64,000 nucleotides of DNA from Saksenaea vasiformis B4078 (GCA_000697055.1 JNDT01002365.1:1-64000); one strand, 5' to 3'. Shown: positions 1-12,546, numbered from the stretch's first letter. Notes: a model not told the origin generated them from the letters alone. Numbers and translations: made by a program.

Positions 1-114
1 ATGCACTGCCAGTCGAAAGTCAACAAGTCATCTAAGCAAAGTCTTCCCTAAAAAAATTAGACCATTGACAAGTGGAAAAAGTTAGTTTGGACGGATTAAA
101 TGCCGTTTAGAAAA

Positions 115-255
115 ATGAAGAACTCTCCAAGTGCTCGTCTCCAGTGTCTTGCGTATGAAGCAGACAAAGATGTACCTATAGCTGAATATCAATCTTTGCA
201 GAATGAAGTGATCAGCTTACTGCATTTAATCCAGTCGGATGCTAGTTTGATGTAG
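115..255 (+). other. 46-codon ORF of unknown origin left of the Fanzor
   Basis: A short reading frame starts with ATG at 115 and stops at TAG 253-255. It encodes about 46 residues and may be the last exon of something that begins outside the window, or chance. Nothing recognisable is encoded between here and about 585. The stretch is A/T-rich and could include the left flank of the Fanzor-bearing element, but no terminal repeat was identified. Confidence 0.15.
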
Positions 256-746
256 AAAACTGTAAAGCGTGGCGGGATTGATAAAGTACAAAATGCCGTC
301 AGCTGAGCACCAGCTTATTTGGAAAATTTATCAGACAAAGCGTTATGATATATAATACACCGTTACTTTGAAAACTCTATCTTCCACTTCAAAGGATGCC
401 ACCGAAAAAAAAAGGCAAAAAGGGTACTTTTGTAGCGATGCACTTAAGTTTGAAAATGCGTGCTCTGATAACAGGTCTTTAGGAAAGAGAAAGCGATAAT
501 AACAAAAAAGTTGCCCAGTCCGGATACATCGTAAGTTCGAATGAAAGAGCACTCAGCATTGCTTATGAATCCATCTCCAAGTGAGACAGAGGACATAGAA
601 CTTTAGGCGGCTATCACAGAGAGCCGCCACGTAGTCATAGTGGAACATCGGAGGCAGGTCCCTCCACCGTACCGGTACCGCCTCGCCAGCTGCTGCCAGC
701 TAAATCTGCCCGTCGTCCCGAGCCCGTCGGACATCGCTACTCTGGT

Positions 747-3700
747 ATGTCGCCTTTGGATATAATCCTACAGAAAAAGCGTGAAAAGGCGGAAAAGCTT
801 GAACAAGAGGCAAAGGAGCAGGAACAAGGTAGTGCCATGATACTTCCCTTACAAAGCTAGCTCACATACCCTTATTATCTGATAGTTGTATGCAAGCGAT
901 GCCACAGATTAGGCCACCGCGATGCCCGAAGCCGGCAATGTCCCTTAAACAAAAACTTTGATCCTACTGCTCAGGAAGGCAAGCACAATAGATGATTAAT
1001 CTATTTTCTAATACATATTCGTAGACAATACAGCATTCAGGAACCATCGTAAGCGAAAGCTTTCTGAGGCTGAGAAAACAGTAGGGAAAGCTGAGAGACG
1101 TCGGGGAAAACGTCAGCGTAGAGAAGCCGTTCAAAACCTAGACGTGTCGAAACGGTGTCCTACCTGTGTTGCAAAAGAGTGCTACGATGATCAAGTCCCT
1201 CACGCCTCCCGGCGACATCGACAGTGCCCATACCATATTGAGTCACTCGAAGAGAGGCTCAAACATACATTGGGTGATAAATACCAGAGATTTGTCCGAA
1301 AGATCGGCCTAAGCACCGTGTTACAGCTAACACCAAACCAGAGTGCTGAATTTATACGACATGTCGACGACTTGGTCGATTTTCAGCGAGATGTTGCTGT
1401 CAAATCTCAGTTTTTTGCTTCATATTATGTGCTGCAAGTTTTGGCTTCTAACAGCGAACCAATGCCTATTCTTTTTTCACAAACATTCTTCTATGCTTGT
1501 ATCCAGCTGGTGCTTGGTACGTCGATCACAAGCAAAAACCAAAAACTTCCACGAACCGACATGAGACGGTCTTTCCAAGAATTTCATCGCCAATTTCCAT
1601 CCTGTCTTGTAACAAGCCGTGATCTACCTTATGCGCACGCAATGACATCTCTGGCCGTGCAACCGGCGACTATATTCGTCAATTCCGTCACAGAACCATT
1701 TGAATCTCGCACAATCAAATATTCCTTTTTTAAGTTACGAGACCTGGTACAGGTACATACTCACAACCACCTTCTTTACGAGAGCTATTCATCATTATCA
1801 TATAGGAAATTACAAAGAAGGATGCGGATGTGATGGCTTGTTACGTTTACGACCGTCTATCATTGGTGCAACCTCCAAGTTGGCCATCCACCGTTCGGCG
1901 CACCAATGCTTTGCAAACGGCCGTTCGTGATATCATTCAAGGTTGCCGTCTTCGTCTTCCTCCTGGCTCAATTACTTTGGAAACTCTCTCAGCACATCCC
2001 GAGAAATATCTGCCTTTCTTGTATGATATTCTGCAAGGGTTAGAAACATATAACAGGGGAGAAGTGGCACTTGCTGAAGAAGTCCAAACCATTGCAAATC
2101 GTAGTTGGGCTTACTCTGTCATCCGAACTCTGGATGAATTCGCTGGTCTAGGCCGCCGATATCGTTCTCGACTGGTTACAAGGATAGTTAACGCTGTCAA
2201 TTCCTCGCAACCAACACCTCTTGTTGCAGAGCGCTTGTCGCAAGGAGCACTTCGGCAGCTGGAGAACACAGTTGAAACAGCAAGGACCCAAATACGAAAT
2301 TCAAAGCGATACTTACAAGAACTCCAGCAGCGAGATTCCACAAGCATAAGGCGGGAGGAGTGCTTTTTACCTGAATCCTTCTTAATAGCGAAGCAACGTC
2401 GCGTGTTTTCCTTGATGCCGACGTATGGTCTCAGAAGGCAGTATGTCACTATCGATATCCAAACGTTTCGACAGTTACTACGTCAGAGCAATATCCCTCT
2501 AATTGCGGAACCAGAGGGCGATGACCGGACTACAGCACAGTATAAAATGGCAACACGGCTGTTCGCATCAATCATGGACTTTAACAAGATCCGTTGCAGA
2601 AGGTAAGAAAGAGAAAAATTAGTAGTGCGTTTTTAATGCATTGAAATAGTTTGTTAGAAGACTTGGAGTCGGATAATCCTCCTGAGATTTTCACGAATCT
2701 ACTGAGAACTGATGGTTACGCAGTCGATTTTGTGTTCGCTCGTAGCATTCATGAGAACGATCGCTTACCTGATCTCGAGACTAGTGATTTTGACACCTGG
2801 GACTTGGAACATTCGTTCGAGCTGTGGGGCGCCGACCCCGGTATGACGGAAGTTTATGTCGCCAGCAACGGTCATGGCACAAACTCGCATGAGCAACGAA
2901 GGATGTCAACCGCAGAATTATACACGATGGCTGGATATCCAAAGACAAATGCCAAAATTCTGCAAATGAAACGAGAAGAAGAAATACAAGCAATTGAACA
3001 AGGAATTACGACTAACAAAACAGCCGACATTGAGACCTTGATCTACATTCGTGCGGTCACTTTTATCGCGATTACCGCAACTTTTTCGTTTTTACGATGA
3101 AAGACTTATATATCTGAGATTTCTCAATTATATCGGCAGACAGCGAGCAGAAGCCGAGATGATCAATATCTTTTTGGACGGCGGAAAAAAGTACAATAGA
3201 CGGAGGCTAACAACGAAACGACGAAGACACAATCAAGAGACTAAATCCAGACGAAGAAACCAAAGGAAGAGAAAAAAGAAAGGCACCAAGTATGTTCCTG
3301 AATGAGTAATCATTGTACCTTATTTAGTTATATATCTAAATTTTGTAGAAGACCGAAAAGAGATAATCCAAAGACGAGGTATTGAAATGTGTTTAGATAC
3401 TTGGGATCGGTTTACGAGATATACTGTAGAAAATGGTGTAAAGCACCATTGTCAGCACCAAGCAACAAGATCCCTTTAATTGCATTTGGTGATGCCAAGT
3501 TCCAGACCAGTATGCGTGGAAAGGTGTCAGGCCTCGCTGACAGATGTCGCAAGATACTCAAGCGTGCTGAGCGGCAAGGCTTGTTGGTGATGGTGAATAT
3601 GAAAGAGTACAACACGTCCAAGATACAGCCCCCATTGTGCATACGGTCCAGTTGAACTAATTCTTATGTTTTTCCTTTTTAGGTGTGCTCATTCTGCCGC

Positions 3701-3877
3701 AACAAGAGCCTCGAAAGCCTGCATCTGGATAACATTGACGGAACGTTGTACAGTGTACTCGCTTGTAATAGCTGTGGTACACTGTGGCAGCGCGATGTCA
3801 ATGCCAGCCGCAACATGCACTATATTGCCACGGTGGAAGCTGGTGGTCAAGAACGTCCAGCCATATTCCTTCCGTAG
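747..3877 (+). pseudogene. Fanzor (eukaryotic TnpB-like RNA-guided nuclease), decayed copy
   Basis: Exons by eye: 747(or upstream)-828, 886-978, 1025-1752, 1806-2602, 2650-3289, 3397-3625, 3683-3877. The N-terminal part has a zinc-knuckle pattern (CKRCHRLGH...CP) and a second CPTC...H..CP cluster. The C-terminal third has the TnpB/Fanzor RuvC fold: RuvC-I in WGADPG (Asp codon 2834-2836), RuvC-II in KEYNTSK (Glu codon 3605-3607), a zinc ribbon CSFC...CNSC from 3686, and RuvC-III in QRDVNAS (Asp codon 3794-3796). Fanzors are transposon-borne, guide-RNA-directed DNA nucleases. Two lesions are seen. The frame shifts by one base near 3036-3050, between TADIETL and the LFRFYDERL segment. The donor after TSK is AAG|ATACAG rather than GT, so the zinc ribbon and RuvC-III exon cannot be joined canonically. 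A TGA at 3383 is avoided if the intron runs 3290-3396. Intron 979-1024 is GC-AG. The start codon is uncertain. Confidence 0.85.
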
Positions 3878-4045
3878 CTCTCTATCCGTGTAACAAAAAC
3901 ACGCTAGAAGTTTACAGGTAAGCCATGTTTTATCAAATAATTTTGAAACTCATTGCCAATTTTTTTGTCAGGCGACTGTATAGTGGTAGAAACATGTATG
4001 TACAAAAATAACATATGTATTTACAACAATAACAACGATCGTTAT

Positions 4046-7000
4046 CTAATCCATTAACATGAAATCATCGTTTAACAGTTCTTCGATCAGTTGCTGCGTA
4101 TGCTGGTCTTCTGACGAAGGCTGCTGCTGCTGTTCCTCCGCTGGGGGCGTCTCGTCATCTGAATCGGCGCTTACGTGGTCATCGTTTTCCTCGGGTTCCA
4201 GGTGATTTGCGACTGATGTTGTCTTGAAGAAGACTTCAACGAATAGCAAAGGATATTCACTTGCTCGCTTAAAGAATTGCCGCACGCAATACTGAATGAA
4301 CTGGACTAGCTGTGACATTGCTGGAGACTTTGGCAGATAAGGAGCTTCATTAAGTATCCGATTAAACAGATCCAGTACAGGCAACTGAGGAAAGATTAAA
4401 TGAACACCCGTTTCGATATTTCTTGATGCTTACTTACCTTGAAGAATAAATGCTCATTTTTCCTTTTGACCATGATTCTATGGAATTGTGTCGTAATACA
4501 ATTCAGCACCTCTGGTTTCAAAGATGCGAAGTCCTCAAGCAGGTAACAATAAATGCGAACTACGTCGCCTGTAGCGTATTTCTATATAAATACATCAGAT
4601 GACGATCAAGTCCGCGCGCTAGTACTTACTGCTTCCATGGATTCAAACTTGAATACATGCTCTTTATATGCAAGCTGTCGCTCTCTTCTGTCCTCAGCAG
4701 TCTCTTCGTCACTATCTTCCGCTGGTGGTCCATCTTTATCGGCTACGATTGCCGCGGTGAATACGGATAATGAGCTTTGCACTATGTCTTACCAGTAGTA
4801 CTCTTTTTCGACTTCTTTTTTCGAACAAACATCACTTGCTGCTTCTTGGAATATTTTTCGAGCAGCCTTAACAGAGTGTGGATCAGCTGTACCACAGCTA
4901 TCAAGTATCTAGAGATTATTGTGTTTGCGAGTTATTTCCTACAATGATGCACCTTACGCTTTAGACTGGTTTTTGTAGCGTTTGATAAGATCAGTAAAGA
5001 GATCGAGCGTCGCTTGTTCGTGATAGATGTTGCTCTGGATGTAATCCGCCAGTTGGCGATATTCTTCGTGTGGGGAGTTTGCCATCGCCGTCAATGTAAG
5101 CAGCTACATCGCATGTAAGCAAAAGTGGTTGTATAGGCGAGTACTTGCCATTTGTTTGAAGCAGTCAGCACCCACTTGCACGTCCATCCAAAGCTATTCA
5201 GATGTGTGAGATAGATCTGTAAACCCCTTTTAGGAAATTACTTTGTCTTCAAGTCCAACTCTTAATCGCCGCAGACATAACAGAAAGGTTCGCAAATCCA
5301 TAGCACTAGCTACGAGGTCGTAGTCAAAAGGCACAGGCTCTTCAGCTGCTTCGACTGCTTCAGGAGCTTCAGCATTTGTATTGGATGAAGATGCCTCATC
5401 CGTCGCTGTCGATGTATTTGCTTGCAAAGGCAAGAAAAGGGTTGAAGAGCTGAATATTTGTCTGCTATTCTCCTTTTCTCTCTTTTCTTTGGCGTGGTAA
5501 TATGCTGCTTGTTCGTATCCTTGATATTCCAAATACCATCTCATAGTGAAATATAAACGTACGTGGTCCTTTTCCATAATCTTTTTATCTTCACGCTCCA
5601 TATCTCTGATAAGCGAAAGGTAGAATGCTATTTGCATGAAGATGCTAAGATGTCATATTAGAATGTAGGTAGACTTACTGTTAAAGCAGGATTCCAAAAA
5701 GGACTGCGCCATTTGCTTCATGTAGGTTAATGCTTGAGGGTCGCGGTATGCGATATACTCTCCAATTTCGTCCTAGTTTAATCAAGTCAGCACAGATATT
5801 TCGACGTTCAAGCATACAAACCCTTTCTTTGCGTTTCTGTCCTCTTCGGTCTGGTTTTTTTCTTTCGTTTATCAATTCGGTTGTGCTACCATACAGCGCT
5901 TTGTGATTATGAACCACATATCTGCTTCCATCCTGAAAGAAAGGCGTTAAAATGTATTATCGCTTTCGAGTAGGAGGGTTACCCATCCTTGAAGAGTGAA
6001 GCTTCCTCCAAATCGATTATGTCTCGTCGGTTCGGAGCGAGTTCGTGCGCGTTTCTCCTCATTTTCTTGTTGAAGCAACGATAGCAGTTGTGTGGATTTC
6101 CCGCCTTGGTCCTGCAATTATGTCAATAGTCTTGTCAAACTTTGCTATCTACTTCACCTGTTCCTTTGTCTTTGTATCAGAAAGAAATACGTCTCTCGGA
6201 CTAATGTGTTCCAAAAGATTATACAATATCTCAAGAACCATCACATTGAATTCTGCTGAATCCGCATCTGTACTTGTCGATGCCATTGTCAGAATAAGCT
6301 CCATGATCGGCGATTCGCAAAGCCGTATGAGCAATTTCTCCTATTATATGCATTTGATTAAGCAACAGCAAAGAAAATATCTTTCGTACCTGCATCGTTG
6401 CCATTCGCAGCGTGTTACCCGTAGCCGACGGCGACACTCTTAAATCAGGGATAGCCGTGAGATTGCGCAAAAGGTAAAGTACAAGACGTATGACCGTTTG
6501 GTCGCGAACAGAACGTTCCCTAATGGAACATTATGAGCCATTTCTGCAAAATGAGTATCCTAGCTATTCTACCTAAAGGGTATGCTCAATGGCCTCACAA
6601 CCAGATGGATGATAGCCTCTAGCAGTCCAGGAGCTAGAAGTGCTAACTTGTATTGTCGATGATACTCCAGCATTCTACTATATATTGGTCTCTCCTCTTC
6701 GCTGTCTTTATCAAGCGGCCATGTCATGGGAACCATCAACTCAACTATAGACAGAAGGAATAAACGCATGAATTCAATACTGAATCCTATAGCATTGCCT
6801 ACCGCAAGCAAGCACGAAGCGTTCAGCGATCTGCGAGTTTTGATCCGCGTGCGTCAAAATCAGGGGCACAAGATCTTTTTCGATTAAATTGAACTCGGCA
6901 AGTGTGAACAGAGTGGACTTATCAGGTTCTCGAGTGCCGTAACGAATGAATCGCTTCAAGTCCTTCAAACAGGCTGATTTCGTCTTAATCGATGGGCAAC

Positions 7001-7153
7001 GACGACTGTTCACCACGTACCTAGAGCTTCATCGCCTACAGCGTATTTATATTCGATTGTTCCATCGGAAGTTTCCACTTCCTCGTAACCTCCCAAAGCT
7101 GTACAGGTGGAAAGAAGGAGATCTTTATTTGTAACTTCCTCGATTTCCTCCAT
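4046..7153 (-). CDS. TOF1: Timeless / Tof1 / Swi1 replication-fork protection protein
   Basis: Multi-exon gene. The first exon (7021-7153) begins MEEIEEVTNKDLLLSTCTAL. The next starts CLKDLKRFIRYGTREP (splice phase matches) and continues with FTLAEFNLIEKDLVPLIL, the hallmark of the TIMELESS N-terminal domain. Further exons at about 6.7, 6.4 and 6.2 kb (LRNLTAIPDLRVSP, FNVMVLEILYNLLEHISPRD) carry the remainder of the helical repeat. The last exon (4046-4384) ends in an acidic, Gln-rich tail. Timeless pairs with Tipin/Csm3 at replication forks to limit uncoupling and support checkpoint signalling. The ATG at 7153 was chosen because the frame upstream has no conserved sequence and would run to within about 6 bp of the divergent uS9m start. 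Exons between 4.4 and 6.2 kb are shortest and least certain. Confidence 0.88.
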
Positions 7154-7308
7154 GTCGCGTCGAACAAACCGTGTGGCAGGACGTGTGCGGTAATGAGCTC
7201 CTCGTGTCGCTGTTTGAAACAAAGCCACAGGCTCTGCGTGACTTTCGGAGGCCCTGTTGCTGATTTCGCAAGGAGCCCTTTTTTTTCTTTGCGGTCCAAA
7301 CACACACC
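7154..7308. promoter_or_regulatory. Bidirectional promoter between Timeless and uS9m
   Basis: Only about 155 bp separate the divergent start codons at 7153 (-) and 7309 (+). The stretch includes a T-rich tract just before the uS9m ATG. No TATA box was recognised for either direction. Confidence 0.6.
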
Positions 7309-8420
7309 ATGGCGTCCTGTCTCCTTCGACGAAGTGGTGTCACCACAGCTGGAAAATATTTGTCTTCCTCGGCCTCGCGTGCGTTGGCTTTAAACACTCC
7401 AGTTGCTGTTACGAATGTTTACGGTGCACGCTTCCTTAACACCCAGCAATACACACAATCAAAGGACGACCCTTTGGCTTTACGCGAGAAGCCTGAATCG
7501 CTGTCCTACTTTACGGGCAATTACAAGTACAACGATTTTCTGATTGAGTTGGATGCTTTGTATAAACGTTATGCCAACTGGAAGGGTGCTGAATCTGTGA
7601 CACCAGAAGCCGTCGATGCCGAGTCTGCCACGAAAGCTGAAAATGCTGCAGCTGAACCAACTGCATACTCTTGGAAGTTGCGCGACAAGATGTCACAAAC
7701 CTTGGAAATCCCACTCAAGACTTCGCAGTGGCGCAAAATTACGTTGCAACTCAATGCTCTTGCATCCCTACCTAAACCTTTACCAGAGCCTGTGGTCCGC
7801 GTTCTCCAAAAGTACGAGCGTTTTGATGCGACACAACAAGCATCGGTGAAGTCGAAGACGTTGGATGAACTTGGAAGAGCCTATGCTGTTGGAAGACGAA
7901 AGGAGTCCACAGCAAGGTGCTGGGTTGTTGAAGGCGAGGGTAAGATCCTCGTTAACGGAGTAGAGTTGAGCGACTACTTCCAACGATCATCGGATTGGGA
8001 TCAGGTTACCATGCCATTGGATGCAACTGAGAACCGAAACAATTATAACGTATGGGCTGTCGTGAATGGCGGTGGAACATCTGGTAAGCTCGTGAATTGA
8101 TGACAATACCGATCTTATTCAATTGTGTGGTCTTTTTACAGGTCAGTCGCAGGCCATTAAGCTCGGCATTGGCAAAGCATTGCTAATTCACAACAGCGAA
8201 TTGAAATCCATCTTGCGTCAAGGTAAATCAAACAATCAAAGTCTTGGAAGTAAATAACTGACCCTGTGTTATAGCTGGCTGCATCACCCGTGATCCAAGA
8301 GTTGTTGAACGTAAGAAGGAAGGTCAAAGAAAGGCCCGTGCGAAATACACTTGGTACGTCTTAACACAACATATTATGATATATCGTACTAATATGCATA
8401 TTTCCAGGGTCAAGCGTTAA
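7309..8420 (+). CDS. MRPS9: Mitochondrial small-subunit ribosomal protein uS9m
   Basis: Exons 7309-8083, 8142-8222, 8275-8353 and 8408-8420 join in frame. The N-terminus is Ser/Arg/Ala-rich (MASCLLRRSGVTTAGKYLSS), as expected of a mitochondrial targeting peptide. A fungal-specific middle region follows, then the conserved S9 core: GRAYAVGRRKESTARCWVVE, the GGGTSGQSQAIKLGIGKAL motif across the first intron, and the basic tail that ends in KARAKYTWVKR, which contacts rRNA near the decoding site. The last coding exon is only 13 nt. The product would act in the mitochondrial 28S-type subunit. The gene is divergent from Timeless and convergent with the CBS/PB1 gene. Confidence 0.93.
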
Positions 8421-8701
8421 GCGTCTTGTATATTTGTACTGTAAGCATAGACACACCTTCAGATATCTGGTAATAGATTATTCAAAAGTATCGTGGATCA
8501 CCGGAGACAAATTTAAAAAAAAAAAGCAAAGAGATTTTCATTTCGCACTACCTCAGGCATCATGAACCGTGCTTTATCTTAACGCTGCCAGGGATTAATT
8601 GTACAACTCTATGAGAAAGTATTTACACTTCTTTCACATAATTTATGCGTGAGGGAATTTCGAGATCGCGTTGGTATATCTAACATCTTTGACAATGTTC
8701 C

Positions 8702-11074
8702 TTACAGACGATGCTTGGGACTCACTCTAGAAAGTGCAAAAACACCTAGAATGACAACACCCAAAAACGCAATGGCAGCGGGTAATAGTATCTCTTGTGG
8801 GAATACAGGTCTTTCGTCGTCATCCTCTTCGTCGTCATCATACCACTCTGCTCGAGATGGTCTCTTTCTACGACTATTTCGGCTTCGCGATCGTTCTGTT
8901 GGATATTCTTCACGCATATTTGGTACCGAAGAGATGGAAGCTGACGTGGGTGGGACGGGAACCGTTTCCTCGGCCACTGAAGCGTCATGCACAAACAATC
9001 TCACACGACTTTGACCCAGCTTCTGAGCGAGCTGCACGGCGTCGTATACATCGGAATCCGATGTGATAAGCACCTTGTCATCCTCGTCATCCAGATACGA
9101 GATACTTAGCCATTCCTCTCCTACTTCCGTTGCGCCGTGACCCACATGAGCGATATGCTCACCAATGATCTTTTGCCGCACTGCTTCCAAGAGTTGTGCG
9201 TAGCTGTCATGAGCAGCTACAAATCGATGTGTCTTTCCACCCAAAGACGTGAACTTGAATGCAAATGTTCCCTCTTCCTCGTTATAGCGTAGTCGAGAGA
9301 CAGGGCGAGATGATATGCTGGAGTACACTTCATCATTGTTGGCAACCATGCTTGCGGATTCGTTTGGTAAGATCTCCGAATAACCACCCTGCAATTGAGA
9401 ATAAGACACGGATGGTTCGGGAGATATGACATGGATTGGAGGATGATAGTTCAGAGAAGAAGCTGGATGGGACATCGAATCTGAAAGCTGTGAATCTGTT
9501 TCTGTATGATCGGTAGCTGCAAAACTGTCCCAGAAACGGGACCACATCGGACCTATCCTCATGACAATGAACACATTATATCGAGTGAATAAAGATCATA
9601 CCTTCACCATCATTGCCTTGAATAGTGTTCATCTTCAAACTGTATTAGATTCTGATAGCAGTTTGCGCTGACTGATTACCTGTTCCAAGGTCGCATAGGT
9701 AAGCTTCAACACATCAACCATTCCAATGACATTTCCATCACTTTCTAACACTGGAAGGTTCAAATAGTGACCATCTAGTAATTTCACGTAAATCGACGGT
9801 TTGTGTCCGGGCAGAATTTTCTTACCGTTCATTCGCCGCAATGCTTCCATGATGGTAGTCTGCGGTGTTGCGGTATCAGGATTCGGAGTCATGACACGAA
9901 CAACAGAACATGTTGCTGGGTTTAATCCAGCAGCGATGACACGGAGGACAACGTCCTTCCTAATCTCAGGTTAATATTGAAACTTAAACCACACATTTGT
10001 AACTAACGTAGTGAAGATACCGGCCAATCCCTCGCGATTTGTTACAAGCACTGCAGTCGTACGATACTCCTTCATCATGTGTGCAATATCTCGTACGTTT
10101 GCTTTTACATTTACTTTAGCAGGAGGAGAACCATCGAGTACGGTGTTTAGATCAGGACATGACATTCTATCCCGAAGCATTTCCAAATACTGCGCCAATT
10201 GAACCGGACTGCTTGTCCATTCTCGCTCAACGCCTTCGAGAGCGTCGTAAAGTTTTCGTGAAGAACCATAGGCGCGTTCCATTTTATCCAAGGCCTCGTA
10301 CAGACACTTGGTTATATCTAATAAACCAAAAATGTCCCCCTCCTCGTTGCACACAGGCTACGAAGGAACATGTTAACAAATTGCTGGTGCAAAGTTGTCT
10401 CATAGTTACTAGGTGACGAAATCCTCGGGTAACCATCAGATTAAGAGCGTCGGTGGCACATGCGTCTGATGTTACGCATACAGGGTCCTTGGTCATAATC
10501 TGCGCAACAACAGTATCCCTGTTGAATAGTATGTCTGGTTCAGCCTCATTCATGCTCTTTTATCCAGGACCACCTTATTTACCTGGCATCTAGAGATTCG
10601 GCAACTACCCTGTACGCAAGATCTTTAGCCTACAAAGCAAATGCACCAGGTCAATAAAATTATGGTCCAGGACCCGTTCCAAATTTTTTACCGTAAAAAT
10701 ACCACTCAGATGATCATCTTCGGCAACAACAAGAACGCAGTCGCTGCGTTTGGCAGCCATTAGCTGAGCTGCTTCGATAACAAGCATATTCTCTTTGACG
10801 GTCAAAGCTTGGGATGGACGAAGCGCGGATACTGTGCCAGCTATTTTGCGTGTTTGGCGCATACGCGTCTGTCCTTTATGCTTTCTCGAAAGCTCTTGAT
10901 CCAGTTTCTTCCGAATGGCCTATCATTCTGGCTTAATGGTGAAATCTTTACTCAGCGAGTATGTACCTCATCTCTCTTGGACTGACGCTGTCTGCTACCA
11001 AGATTCGCAGATTCTGTGGCTTCGGGGATGGTCGATGCCGCGGATGGAGCTCTTACGCTAGAACGCTTGGACAT
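8702..11074 (-). CDS. mug70: CBS-domain and PB1-domain protein (Mug70-like) with C-terminal membrane anchor
   Basis: The start ATG at 11074 opens MSKRSSVRAPSAAST. Exons then give repeated CBS units: VIEAAQLMAAKRSDCVLVV, AQIMTKDPVCVTSDACATDA, DIAHMMKEYRTTAVLVTNRE, and a fourth ending LPVLESDGNVIGMVDVLKL. A PB1 domain follows in the last exon (FAFKFTSLGGKTHRFV through ISYLDDEDDKVLITSDSDVY, with the OPCA-type acidic motif), then a polar stretch and a hydrophobic segment (LLPAAIAFLGVVILGVFAL) ending near KHRL. Tandem CBS pairs usually bind adenosyl ligands; PB1 mediates protein pairing. This order, with a tail anchor, matches fission yeast Mug70 and its fungal relatives. Cellular role is poorly known. 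Confidence 0.87.
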
Positions 11075-11860
11075 GAAAACTTCGACAACCAGGGACACAA
11101 AATAATGACCCCCTTCTTTTTTTTTCCCCACCTCGGTGCTTCAATTCTCCAATGACGACAGATTCCTGCATAGCGGATTCTCTCTGTGCACACAAAAACA
11201 AGAAAAAATGAGTATTTGATCCCGAAGTTAACGTGCACATGTCGTTCATGGTAATTCGATATACCTGCATGAAAAACGTGATATATTACCCGTTATGTCC
11301 TTTATTGGCCTAAAATCGTCTTACTGCGGCTGGTATATGCCAATATCATGGTTAGCTAAATGCACCAGTTTACATGAATTTAGCATCTATGAAGGAACAA
11401 GTACGTGCTGTTTCTACAAGAGCCCTCACTGTATGAACCTGGCCGCTCAGCGGACGCGAAATTTGTCTGAGCAGCAGTAAGAGACTATTCGTCGTTTTCC
11501 AATTGCACTGGCATCCTCGAATGCTTTTTGAGGTTTCAATAAAGATTTGATTTGCATGGACGCTCTATCTGGTTGACACTCGCAACCCAAACGGGTTGAT
11601 ACTTACGGCTGCAAGCTTTGCATCTACAAGAGATATTGTCGCGTGTTCCTGAGAATAACTCGTAAGGGCTCAGATCTCTGTAACTCCTTTTTTTCATTAA
11701 GATATCTCAATGATGGTTTCTCAGTATCTTGTCGGATGGCGCAGAAACATCTCGATATGAGAGCAGGCTTCACCCAGATTGATCTATTCTTCAGCAAGTC
11801 TTCACTTAGTCCAACGGCGGAATGTGAAATGAGGCATTCATACATGTTACCACCTAAACG
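11075..11860. other. Non-coding interval
   Basis: Holds the presumed promoter and 5' leader of the CBS/PB1 gene at its left, with a poly-T tract at about 11118-11127. The rest carries only short unconvincing frames. No RNA gene or repeat was recognised. Confidence 0.4.
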
Positions 11861-11869
11861 GCCCAAATA

Positions 11870-12546
11870 CATCGCGTGTTTCACACCCCGGAGTCGCAAG
11901 ATCATGAGACTCAGCTTGGCAATCCAGCCACACAAGATTGGTTGAAAAGAGCACGGGTACTTTTGCAGTTTCTTGCGGGGTACGGAACAAAACGCCGCCT
12001 TTATTTGGACTTTGCACAGAAATGGACAGCCATTGCTATTGAAGAGACTGGATATCCGATTAACCTGCAATTGGAACAGTCGCAGGCCGCATATGACTGA
12101 GGTTGCTATATCTGGGGTCTGTGATATCAGGTCTGAAATGACCAAAATACAGCAAACGATTAAGCAACAGCATATCCAACACAAGCAAGCATTTGAATCG
12201 GTCTTCAAGTTGCCTTTATACATCGCAAGACAGCCGGGTAACCTGTTGCCTGAACATCATGACCCGTAGGAAGGACCCGGCCAGTCAGCACAAATTACAA
12301 ACTCAGTCGAAGTCTGCGGACGGTGACGAATGCATCGAGAGAATTCGACGAAAGATTGGGTGCCGGTCCAGCAGTAGAAAAAATGGAGCAGCAATATCGA
12401 ACGCAGCGGAGGAAAGACCGTATTGAATCGCGGTACTTCAGCAGGCGGAGGGCAATTTATGACGAAGTCGTTAGGGTTTCTTCTGAAGAGCAGGTGTCAA
12501 GAGCAGAGGCGGTGGCGATGTTGGAGAGACGGAGAAAAGGAATGTA
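11870..12546 (+). pseudogene. Relic with GCR1_C-type DNA-binding domain, probably Crypton-derived
   Basis: Three partial frames lie in order on the plus strand. The first (about 11870-12100) contains DWLKRARVLLQFLAGYGTKR. The second (about 12130-12269) is a Gln-rich helix (MTKIQQTIKQQHIQHKQAFE). The third (12323-12546) ends LGAGPAVEKMEQQYRTQRRK...YFSRRRAIYDEVVR...AVAMLERRRKGM and resembles the GCR1_C helical domain: a GPxV start, an R-rich centre, then a helix ending in ERRRKG. In early-diverging fungi that domain is common at the C-terminus of Ndc10-like/Crypton tyrosine-recombinase-derived proteins; that is family knowledge, not seen here. Stop codons and frame changes between the parts suggest decay. 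No recombinase catalytic residues were found. Confidence 0.45.

Noticed and set aside
3379..3396. 18-nt intron in the Fanzor that would skip the TGA at 3383
   Set aside because: Too short to splice; a single 107-nt intron 3290-3396 removes the stop more simply and keeps frame.
7010..7303. Upstream extension of Timeless to a start near 7303
   Set aside because: The extension overlaps the short divergent promoter and has no conserved sequence; ATG 7153 fits better.
11624..12223. 199-codon minus-strand frame as a gene
   Set aside because: Antisense to the GCR1_C relic, no recognised domain; the plus strand explains the region better.
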